NCBI GenBank assembly: GCA_003022085.1
Contig: PXQK01000127.1
Span: forward strand, 1 to 12,007
Reading direction: 5' to 3'
Source of the DNA: Halobacteriales archaeon QH_10_65_19
Lineage (GTDB): Archaea > Halobacteriota > Halobacteria > Halobacteriales > Haloarculaceae
Length of the DNA: 12,007 bases
Shown: in pieces, positions 5,755-12,007 of the stretch
Numbering within the stretch: position 1 is the first letter of the stretch
Layout of the letters: the number at the start of each line of letters is the position of its first letter
Program-made: the position numbers and the translations under genes
The notes under the pieces: model-generated
Told to the model about the DNA's origin: nothing
The model's input: only the letters and a program-made list of their open reading frames with translations
The model's database searches: none

Positions 5755-5883
5755 ACTGTTGGTACAACCCGGTGACTGTTGAAACTACTGGAGTACGTAG
5801 CCTCCCGATGCACAGTGTCCAGTCCTGTGATCTGACAGACGCCGGGACCCGGCATACCCCGGATCGAGCCCGAGAGCCGACGA

Positions 5884-5891
5884 TTTAAGTA
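5884..5891 (+). promoter_or_regulatory. TATA box of the glycosyltransferase gene
   Basis: tttaagta is a good haloarchaeal TATA match centred about 31 nt upstream of the GTG start at 5918. This fits a leaderless or very short leader transcript. It lies in the 163-nt divergent gap between the HalX gene (minus strand) and this gene. Confidence 0.6.
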
Positions 5892-5917
5892 CTGGCTCCG
5901 TTCACTGGGTACAAACG

Positions 5918-6884
5918 GTGCTGGTCAGCCACTACTTCGAGTGGGAACGGTTCGTCACGGGCGGGCACGCCCAGTCCGTCCGGAACCAGCGGACGATCCT
6001 CGAGCGGCGGGGGATCGAGTTCACAACGCGCCCGATACTCGACGCTGACCTCCTCCACCTCAACAACATGGGTCCCCGCTCGGTCTACTACGCGACGCGG
6101 GCACAGCGGGCCGGCGTCCCGGTCCTCGTCCATGGCCACCAGACGGCGGCCGACCTCCGCGAGAGTTTCCGGTTTTTCGACGCCCTGTCGACGGTCGCCC
6201 GCCCGTACCTCTCGCGGGCGTACTCGCTGGCGGATCACATCGTCTGTCCCTCAGAACACAACAGGGAGGTGCTGGACTCATACGCCGACGTGCCGAAAAC
6301 CGTGGTCAGCAACGGGTACGATCCGTCGAAACTCGATGGGGTCGACAGCGACAGGCTGTGCGAGGAATACCTCGACCGCTACGACCTCGATTCGCCGGTA
6401 GTGTTCATGGTCGGACACGTCATCGAGCGGAAAGGACTGGAGACGTTCGTCGAGACGGCCCGGGCAATGCCGGATCTAGATTTCGTCTGGTTCGGCTACC
6501 TGAACCCCGGGGGCGGGAGAGTCGACCGGCTCCTCCGGAGGAGCGAGCACCGGCTACGTGGAGGACATCAGGGGTGCCTTCGCTGCCGGCGACCTGTTCT
6601 TCTGGCCCTCGAAAAACGAGAACGAGGGGATTGCGCTCCTTGAGGCGATGGGGTGTGGAAAGCCCCTGGTGGTACGCGACATTCCAACCTACGAGTGGCT
6701 GGAACACGACCGCCACTGTCTGAAGAGCGGCTCGGATTTCACCGGCCCGATCCGACGGCTCTGTGACTCACCCGGGGAGCGCGAACGACTCGGGACCAAC
6801 GCGGCGGAGAAAGCCGGGGAGTTTACGCTCGATGCCGTTGCCGAGGAGCTCGTCCCGCTGTACGAGCGGCTGACGTCGGCGTAG
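5918..6884 (+). pseudogene. GT4-type glycosyltransferase, broken by one frameshift
   Basis: Two overlapping frames together encode one GT-B glycosyltransferase of about 321 residues. The first runs from the GTG at 5918 and shows a glycine-containing N-terminal loop (FVTGGHAQSVRNQ, 12-24), VLVHGHQT (69-76), PSEHN (111-115), SNGYD (131-135) and the start of the C-terminal domain, VGHVIERKGLETF (165-178). After DRLLRRSE (about position 6545) the sense moves to the +1 frame: TGYVEDIRGAFAAGDLFFW, then NENEGIALLEAMGCGKPLV with the ExxxxxxxE donor-sugar motif, ending at TAG 6882-6884. The span is 3n+1 bases long, so one extra base explains it. Such enzymes move a nucleotide-activated sugar onto glycan or lipid acceptors. 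No other lesion is seen, so a sequencing error or very recent mutation is as likely as old decay. Confidence 0.88.
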
Positions 6885-6897
6885 TGCCCCCGGGGCA
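6885..6897 (+). terminator. Possible terminator hairpin after the glycosyltransferase
   Basis: TGCCCC-c-GGGGCA forms a palindrome beginning on the base after the stop codon. A T4 run follows 13 nt later (6911-6914). Archaeal terminators rely mostly on oligo-T, so this is only suggestive. The same T-run could instead be part of a TATA element (ttttat) for a downstream transcript. Confidence 0.3.
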
Positions 6898-6997
6898 AGG
6901 AACTGGCCACTTTTATCAGTCCCACCTAAAAAGGTCGGTGATAGCCACGTCATGGAGCTGCCGATGCGCTGAATCGATGTCGTTATATTCTTCAGTT

Positions 6998-7086
6998 GAG
7001 AACAGGGCGGTAGATGGCGCGTCGAGTACCGTCCCGCAGCACTGTTCTCGGGGTAGTAGTAGGGGCGTTTCTGCCCCACTAACCCC
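6998..7086 (+). ncRNA. Two abutting strong stem-loops upstream of valS (structured leader or small RNA)
   Basis: Hairpin 1: GAGAACA (6998-7004) pairs with TGTTCTC (7043-7049), and inside it GGGCGGTA (7005-7012) pairs with TACCGTCCC (7027-7035) with one bulged base. A 7-nt one-sided bulge (gcagcac) lies between the stems and the loop is 14 nt. Hairpin 2 starts on the next base: GGGGTAGT (7050-7057) pairs with ACTAACCCC (7078-7086) with one bulged A, enclosing GGGGC (7062-7066) with GCCCC (7073-7077) and loop gtttct. TATA-like ttttat at 6911-6916 would start a transcript near 6940; ttatat at 6983-6988 would start it inside hairpin 1. The element ends 65 nt before valS. A valS leader, an independent small RNA or a terminator are all possible. 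No known family is recognised. Confidence 0.45.
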
Positions 7087-7151
7087 ACACCTCGACGCTC
7101 GCACAGTCCGCAACCGACCGGCGGTTTGCCCACAGCACGACGGGAAAATCC

Positions 7152-9860
7152 ATGAGTGACACACAGAACCCACCGCAGGAGGAATCGCCAGACGACCAGC
7201 AGGAGCCCCTCTCAGGCGCCTACGATCCCGAGGCCGTCGAGCCCCAATGGCAGGAGCAGTGGGTCCAGAATGGGACCTACGCCTACGAGAACGGCGACGC
7301 CGACACCCAGTACACGATCGACACCCCGCCGCCGACGGTCTCGGGGGACCTCCACATGGGGCACCTCTACCAGTTCACGCTCCAGGATTTCGTCGCGCGC
7401 TTCCACCGGATGTACGACGACGCCGTCTACTTCCCGTTCGGATACGACGACAACGGGATCGCCTCAGAGCGCCTGACAGAGCGGGAACTCGGCATCAACC
7501 ACGGCGACTTCTCCCGGCGGGAGTTCCAGGAGAAGTGCCGCGACGTCTGTCAGGAGTACGAGCGGGAGTTCACCGACGACGTCCAGTCGCTCGCCGTGTC
7601 GATCGACTGGTCGAACACCTACAAGACAATCGAACCGCGCGTCCAGCGCATCTCCCAGCTATCCTTCATCGACCTCTACGAGAAAGGCCGGGAGTACCGA
7701 CAGCGCGCGCCGACGATCTGGTGTCCGGACTGTGAGACCGCCATCTCCCAGGTCGAACAGGAAGACCAGCGCAAACACACCTCGTTCAACGACATCGCCT
7801 TCGAAATCGTCGAGTACGGCGACGGATCGACGCCCGAGGGCGACACTGGCCCCGGCGAGACGGGCGACAGCTTCACCATCTCGACCACGCGGCCGGAGCT
7901 GTTGCCGGCCTGCGTCTCGGTGTTCGTCCACCCGGAGGACGACGAGAACCAGCACCTCGTCGGCGGGACGGCGCGCGTGCCGCTGTTCGGTCAGGAGGTA
8001 CCGATCATCGAGGACGAGCGCGTCGACCGCGAGACCGGAAGCGGGATCGTGATGTGCTGTACGTTCGGCGACCAGACGGACATCGAGTGGTACCAGGCCC
8101 ACGACCTGGACCTGCGGATCGCGATCGACGAGTCAGGGACGATGACCGACGTCGCCGACGAGTACGAGGGACTCTCGACCAGCGAGGCCCGCGAAGCGAT
8201 TATCGAGGACCTCGACGATGCGGGCTACCTCCTGGAGTCGAGGGACCACGAGCACGCGGTGCAGGTCCACGAGCGCTGCGAGGAGGAGGTAGAGTACCTC
8301 GTCACCGAGCAGTGGTACGTGAGACTGCTGGACAAGACCGAGGAGTACCTCGAGGCCGGGCGACAGATGAACTGGTACCCCGAAAAGATGTTCTCGCGGT
8401 ACGAGCACTGGATCGACGGGCTGGAGTGGGACTGGTGTATCTCCCGGCAGCGCGACTCGGGCATCCCGTTCCCGGTGTGGTACTGCACGGACTGCGGGGA
8501 GGTGATCCTCGCCGACCGCGAGCGCCTCCCGGTCGAGCCCATCGAGGACGAGCCTGCGATCGACGCCTGCCCGTCGTGTGGCTGTGAGTCTTTCGAGCCG
8601 GAGACCGACGTGTTCGACACCTGGGCCACCTCGTCGCTCACGCCGCTGCTCAACGCCGGCTGGGACTGGGATTCCGAAACGGAGGAGTACACCATGGACC
8701 GCGACCAGCTGTACCCGTTCACGCTCCGCCCGCAGGGACACGACATCATCTCGTTCTGGCTGTTCCACACCCTCGTGAAGTGCTACGAGCACACCGGCGA
8801 GGTCCCCTTCGAGGACGTCATGATCAACGGGATGGTGCTCGACGAGAACCGCGAGGCGATGTCCAAATCCAAGGGCAACGTTATCCCGCCCAGCGAGGTG
8901 CTGGCGGAGTTCCCGGTCGACGCCGCCCGCTACTGGGCCGCCGGGACCTCCATCGGCGACGACTTCCCGTACCGGGAGGGCGACCTGGAGGCTGGCGAAC
9001 GGCTCCTCCAGAAGCTCTGGAACGCCTCGCGGCTGGTCGATCAGCTGACGCCCGCAGATCCGCCCGAGTCCCCGGCGACGGAGGACCTCGCAGCTATCGA
9101 CCGCTGGCTGCTGGCGAAACTGGACGCGACAGTCGAGTCGGTCACCGACCGGTTCCAGGCCTACGAGTTCGCAAAGGCACGCGACGAACTCCGGACGTTC
9201 TTCTGGTCGACGTTCTGTGATGACTACCTCGAGATCGCGAAACAGCGCCTCTCGGACGGCGGGGATCCGTCGACGGAGTACGCCCTCGTCACCGCCCACC
9301 GGACCTTCCTCAAACTCTGGGCGCCGTTCCTGCCACACATCACCGAGGAGCTGTGGCGACGGCTGTACGAGGGCGAGGAGTCGCTCCACACTACGAACTG
9401 GCCGACGCCCCGCGGGTACGACGCCGACCTGGCAGCCGGCGAGGCTACTATGGACGTGATCTCGGGGCTGCGGCGGTACAAGACCGAGAACGGCCTCGCG
9501 CTGAACGCGACGCTGGATCACGCCGAAGTGTACGGTCACGTTGGCGGCTTCGCGGCGGCTATCGAGGACGTGATGCACGTCGGGACGCTGCAGACGTTCG
9601 ACGGCGAGCCCGACGTCACCACGGAGATCAGCGACGTCGACCTCGACTACTCGCTGGTCGGCCCCGAGTTCGGTGAGGACGTCGGGACGATCGACGCCGC
9701 CATCGAGGACGACGAGTTCGAGGTGCGCGACGGAACGCTCGTGGTCGCGGACGGGGAGTTCGAACTCGACGAAAGGATGTTCGAGATCGAACGATCGCGG
9801 ACCTACTCCGGTGAGGGCGAGATGATCGAAACCGACACCGCCGTCGTCATCGTGCGCTGA
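7152..9860 (+). CDS. valS: Valyl-tRNA synthetase
   Basis: This 902-residue class I synthetase charges tRNA-Val with valine. The HIGH motif is HMGH (68-71) within PPPTVSGDLHMGHLYQF. The KMSKS loop reads AMSKS (569-573) in ENREAMSKSKGNVI, so its first lysine is Ala while the second (K572) is kept. Two cysteine pairs that may bind zinc are visible: WCPDCETAIS, and a ribbon combining WYCTDCGEV with DACPSCGCESF. The segment between them holds the CP1 editing domain (FTISTTRPELLPACV; the TTRPE motif is typical of Ile/Val/Leu enzymes). WAAGTSIGDDFPY and WNASRLVDQ belong to the core and start of the anticodon-binding domain, and the C-terminus is acidic. The ATG at 7152 fits the family; the first ~22 residues are a disordered acidic extension. 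It stands alone with a 267-bp upstream gap holding two hairpins. Confidence 0.97.
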   Translation: MSDTQNPPQEESPDDQQEPLSGAYDPEAVEPQWQEQWVQNGTYAYENGDADTQYTIDTPPPTVSGDLHMGHLYQFTLQDFVARFHRMYDDAVYFPFGYDDNGIASERLTERELGINHGDFSRREFQEKCRDVCQEYEREFTDDVQSLAVSIDWSNTYKTIEPRVQRISQLSFIDLYEKGREYRQRAPTIWCPDCETAISQVEQEDQRKHTSFNDIAFEIVEYGDGSTPEGDTGPGETGDSFTISTTRPELLPACVSVFVHPEDDENQHLVGGTARVPLFGQEVPIIEDERVDRETGSGIVMCCTFGDQTDIEWYQAHDLDLRIAIDESGTMTDVADEYEGLSTSEAREAIIEDLDDAGYLLESRDHEHAVQVHERCEEEVEYLVTEQWYVRLLDKTEEYLEAGRQMNWYPEKMFSRYEHWIDGLEWDWCISRQRDSGIPFPVWYCTDCGEVILADRERLPVEPIEDEPAIDACPSCGCESFEPETDVFDTWATSSLTPLLNAGWDWDSETEEYTMDRDQLYPFTLRPQGHDIISFWLFHTLVKCYEHTGEVPFEDVMINGMVLDENREAMSKSKGNVIPPSEVLAEFPVDAARYWAAGTSIGDDFPYREGDLEAGERLLQKLWNASRLVDQLTPADPPESPATEDLAAIDRWLLAKLDATVESVTDRFQAYEFAKARDELRTFFWSTFCDDYLEIAKQRLSDGGDPSTEYALVTAHRTFLKLWAPFLPHITEELWRRLYEGEESLHTTNWPTPRGYDADLAAGEATMDVISGLRRYKTENGLALNATLDHAEVYGHVGGFAAAIEDVMHVGTLQTFDGEPDVTTEISDVDLDYSLVGPEFGEDVGTIDAAIEDDEFEVRDGTLVVADGEFELDERMFEIERSRTYSGEGEMIETDTAVVIVR

Positions 9861-9875
9861 TACGGTCGTGCGTGA
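9858..9875 (+). repeat. 18-bp direct repeat, copy 2, at the stop of valS
   Basis: These 18 bases begin with the TGA stop of valS and are identical to 1521-1538, which begins with the TGA stop of the CitE-like gene. Beyond it the two loci do not match. Confidence 0.7.
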
Positions 9876-9897
9876 CTACCCTATGACAGCCGCTGCC

Positions 9898-10030
9898 TAC
9901 GTTTCTCCGACAGTGGCTTCTACATGCTCGACAGCACCGGCAGGCGTCTCGACGTAGCTGTTGGCGGCGGCCCGGTCCTCGCCAGGAAGGATCCCGATCG
10001 TGTGGCCGCCATTCTCGCGTGCGCCACTCT
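9898..10030 (-). pseudogene. Remnant of a TIGR00725 / LOG-like (molybdenum-cofactor-carrier-like) protein
   Basis: On the minus strand a frame reads ARENGGHTIGILPGED, then RAAANSYVETPAGAVEHVEATVGET, and ends at TAG 9898-9900. GGxTIGILPGxDRxxAN is a strong signature of TIGR00725-type nucleotide-binding Rossmann proteins, normally about 160 residues. Upstream of GESGAR the frame has stops, so the N-terminal half is gone and the acetyltransferase gene begins at once. From memory, YVET joins directly to what resembles the family C-terminus, so the middle also appears deleted. About 40 codons remain. It is almost certainly non-functional. Confidence 0.6.
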
Positions 10031-10040
10031 CCCCTCACGT

Positions 10041-10550
10041 TCACCGATCCGGGTCACCGTCGATCCGTTTGCGCATGACCGCGAACTCGAGTTCGACGCC
10101 GTCGATGGTCCGGTGCTTGGCGTCGCAGGTTCGGTACCCCAACGTCTCGTAGAACGGTCTGGCGTTCAGCGAGGAGACGATTTCGATCTCCTCGATGCCA
10201 CGCATCCGTGCCCGGGATTCGAGCTGCCCGGCCAGCGACGTCGCGATACCCTCGCCGCTGTACTCGGGGCGGACGTACAGGGCGTCGATGCGCCCGGCGG
10301 TGGCGTTGAGCACGCCGTACGCGGCATCGGTGCCGTCAACCCGGGCGAGCACCACGTCGAACGTGTCGCTGGCGATTGCCCGCTCGAAGTCCGACGCTGC
10401 ATCGATGTCGGGCTGCCAGCCCTCGAGTTGCCTCTGGTCGTAGACGTCGCTGTCGATTCCCCCGATCGCTGCCCGCTTGATCGACAGCAGCGTCCCGGCG
10501 TCGTCGACACCTGCCTGCTGGAACTGTACGCCCACCATCTGTTCGTACAT
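10041..10550 (-). CDS. GNAT family N-acetyltransferase
   Basis: This 169-residue protein has the GNAT fold order. The acetyl-CoA binding motif A lies at about 90-108 (ALYVRPEYSGEGIATSLAG, with the R/QxxGxG/A loop as RPEYSGEGIA). Motif B-like NARPFYETLGYR (129-140) follows. It probably transfers an acetyl group from acetyl-CoA to an amine of a protein or small molecule; the substrate cannot be told. The start at 10550 gives MYEQMVGVQF; Met5 (10538) is an equally good start. The gene points toward the pseudogene at 9898-10030, with its TGA 11 nt from the remnant. An oligo-T run on its sense strand lies 13-20 nt before the start. Confidence 0.88.
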   Translation of the reverse strand: MYEQMVGVQFQQAGVDDAGTLLSIKRAAIGGIDSDVYDQRQLEGWQPDIDAASDFERAIASDTFDVVLARVDGTDAAYGVLNATAGRIDALYVRPEYSGEGIATSLAGQLESRARMRGIEEIEIVSSLNARPFYETLGYRTCDAKHRTIDGVELEFAVMRKRIDGDPDR

Positions 10551-10562
10551 AGATAATCACAG

Positions 10563-10570
10563 AAAAAAAA
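10563..10570 (-). terminator. Oligo-T run (minus strand) just upstream of the acetyltransferase
   Basis: Eight T's on the minus strand follow gggtggg and lie 13-20 nt before the acetyltransferase start. Oligo-T alone can end transcription in archaea, so this could stop readthrough from minus-strand transcription further right. An AT-rich promoter element is the alternative. The rest of the gap up to 10718 shows no convincing gene or RNA. Confidence 0.25.
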
Positions 10571-10718
10571 CCCACCCCGTCCTTTCGGAGGCTGAAGCAA
10601 CCAGTTGGCGGTCAGCTGTCGGCGTTTCACCGGACATGAGTCGCTCAGATGATACTTGATTCTGGTCACGTTGGGCTTTTGAATCGGTAGCGCGTACCCG
10701 CACGAGAGATACCCCGCC

Positions 10719-12007
10719 GTGACACGGTTCGCCTCGATCAGGCTGCTCGGCGACCGGGAGTTCGCCGCCCTGGCCGGGACGGCGTTCGCCCGTAGCCAGG
10801 CGTACTCGACGATCCTGATCGCGCTTGCGCTGTACGCCGACCTGTTCGGCACGTCGGGGTTCGTCGAGGGGCTGTTCGGCACCGGCTTCGCGCTTGTCCA
10901 GCTGCTCATCGTCCTGCCCCTGGGTCGGCGGGTCGACACGGGCAACGCCAAGCGGTACCTGCTGGCTGGCTTCGGTATCAACATCTGCGTGTTTGCCGGG
11001 TTCGTCCTCGTGAGCAGCCCGCTACACGTCGTGCTCGTCCGGATACTCCAGGGCGTGGGTTCGAGCGTGCTCTGGATCACCGGCGCGACGATCATCGGGG
11101 AGATCAGCCCCGACGCCCGCCAGGGGCTGTGGCTCGGCTCGTTCAACCAGGTCGCCTCGTTCTCGTCGCTCGCGGGCGACCTGCTCGGCGGCTACCTGCT
11201 GTACGCCCACGGGTTCACCGCCACGTACCTCGTTCTCTCGGCCATCACGCTCGGCGCGTCCGTCCTCGTGTTCGTCGCCCTCCGCGACAACCCGGGCGGC
11301 CAGACGGATCCCGGGGAGGCTGGGGGCGTCGAAACGTTCCGCTCGCTTCTGGGTCTGCCGATGCTTCGCGCCCTGGTTGGCTTCCGGTTCATGTTCAGCT
11401 TCGGGAAGATGGCGGTGATCATCTTCCTCCCGATCTACGCCCGGACGACGTTCGGCATCTCCGCCTTCGCAATCGGCTGGATCATGGCCGGCGGCAAGCT
11501 CACGAAGGCGATCACGCAGGGCTTTGTCGGCACACTGACCGACCGGTTGGGCCGCGAGCACTACTTCGTCGCCGTCGGCGCGTTCCTGTACGGAGTCGGC
11601 GCCGCCGCGATCCCGCTGGCTGCGGTTGTCGAGGGGCGGGTCAGTCCGGTTGAGGTGTCGCTTCTGGGCGACACTCAGCAGCTCGGCGGCGCCTTCTTCG
11701 CGCTGTTTGTGGCCTACTCGCTGCTGGGTGTTGCCGACTCGATCCGGCTGCCTGCGAGCATGTCACTGTTCGTCGACGAGGGCGAGCAGTACGACTCCGT
11801 GGCTAGCGCTATGTCGCTGCGGTCGATCTCCTGGAAGGTCGGCCAGGTGACCGGCCCCGTGCTCGTGGGGCTGACGATGGATTTCCTCTCCACCGAGGCC
11901 GGGTTCCTCCTCGCCGCGGGGTTCATCGTGGCCGCCACGTCGGGGTTCGTCGTCACCGCGACCCGTGCCTCCAGGGTGCGGGCCGGCGGGCCAGGCGAGG
12001 ATCCAGC
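10719..12007 (+). CDS. MFS transporter (C-terminus beyond the window)
   Basis: An open frame from the GTG at 10719 runs 429 codons to the right edge without a stop. The translation is a polytopic membrane protein of the major facilitator superfamily with about 12 hydrophobic segments in two halves. Cytoplasmic-loop motif A is visible in degenerate form after helix 2 (LGRRVDTGNAKRY, about 68-80) and again in the second half (GTLTDRLGREHYF). VRILQGVGSSVLWITG is a typical helix-4 segment. MFS carriers move small solutes or drugs by proton or substrate coupling; the substrate cannot be inferred. The start is chosen because no in-frame ATG precedes the first helix and the N-terminus (MTRFASIRLLGDREF) is typical. 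It diverges from the acetyltransferase across a 168-bp gap. Confidence 0.9.
   Translation, partial: MTRFASIRLLGDREFAALAGTAFARSQAYSTILIALALYADLFGTSGFVEGLFGTGFALVQLLIVLPLGRRVDTGNAKRYLLAGFGINICVFAGFVLVSSPLHVVLVRILQGVGSSVLWITGATIIGEISPDARQGLWLGSFNQVASFSSLAGDLLGGYLLYAHGFTATYLVLSAITLGASVLVFVALRDNPGGQTDPGEAGGVETFRSLLGLPMLRALVGFRFMFSFGKMAVIIFLPIYARTTFGISAFAIGWIMAGGKLTKAITQGFVGTLTDRLGREHYFVAVGAFLYGVGAAAIPLAAVVEGRVSPVEVSLLGDTQQLGGAFFALFVAYSLLGVADSIRLPASMSLFVDEGEQYDSVASAMSLRSISWKVGQVTGPVLVGLTMDFLSTEAGFLLAAGFIVAATSGFVVTATRASRVRAGGPGEDP

Noticed and set aside
6938..6975. gtgatag and ctga motifs resembling box C and box D of an archaeal C/D guide RNA
   Set aside because: Box C is imperfect, the C' and D' boxes are missing and the spacing is too short for a normal C/D sRNA.
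6916..7000. Minus-strand peptide tail HRQLHDVAITDLF, possibly the end of a small winged-helix protein
   Set aside because: The resemblance is a few residues only and upstream codons give no domain pattern. Too weak to call a remnant.
8133..9578. 481-codon open frame on the minus strand, opposite valS
   Set aside because: It lies wholly antisense to valS, whose codon bias keeps the opposite frames open. The translation is Arg/Val/Leu-rich with no family pattern.
1..12007. CRISPR array, tRNA or rRNA genes
   Set aside because: No regularly spaced repeats, no cloverleaf with T-arm consensus and no rRNA motifs were seen on either strand.

Overview
The window is from a haloarchaeon. The protein-coding DNA is GC-rich, the proteins are strongly acidic (Asp/Glu-rich even in ValS and OsmC), and several families are archaeal or haloarchaeal: archaeal DnaG primase, a HalX-domain response regulator and an archaeal-type valyl-tRNA synthetase. 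I cannot name the genus from the sequence alone.

Layout. Positions 1-659 hold no ordinary gene. They contain an open frame cut by the left edge that looks like the tail and right end of an IS200/IS605 (IS1341-type) transposon, and an unusually dense run of small perfect hairpins. Next come plus-strand genes: a CitE-like lyase (660-1523), a two-helix membrane protein whose last residues and stop codon come from a second copy of the transposon-end signature (1583-1885), a UPF0173 metallo-hydrolase (1964-2695) and an OsmC-family protein (2777-3175). A 26-bp tandem repeat follows. The strand then switches. On the minus strand lie a deletion-ridden pseudogene (3278-3597), dnaG (3681-5090) and a HalX response regulator (5191-5754). 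Plus-strand genes resume with a frameshifted glycosyltransferase (5918-6884), a 267-bp gap with two abutting strong hairpins, and valS (7152-9860). After valS come a minus-strand remnant of a TIGR00725-like protein (9898-10030) and a GNAT acetyltransferase (10041-10550). The plus-strand MFS transporter (10719 to the right edge) is incomplete.

How the genes work together. This is not one operon or pathway. It is a mosaic of housekeeping genes (valS, dnaG), stress or detoxification genes (OsmC, UPF0173), signalling (HalX regulator), surface-glycan synthesis (GT4) and transport. Most genes seem to have their own promoters, with likely leaderless transcripts. The theme is decay: two genes survive only as internally deleted fragments, one glycosyltransferase is frameshifted, and two transposon-end sequences lie in or next to genes.

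Most worth a second look: the hairpin-dense transposon-end region (1-576), the capture of a transposon end as a gene terminus (1856-1887), and the double hairpin upstream of valS (6998-7086). I found no CRISPR array, tRNA or rRNA, and no convincing multi-gene defence or biosynthetic system.
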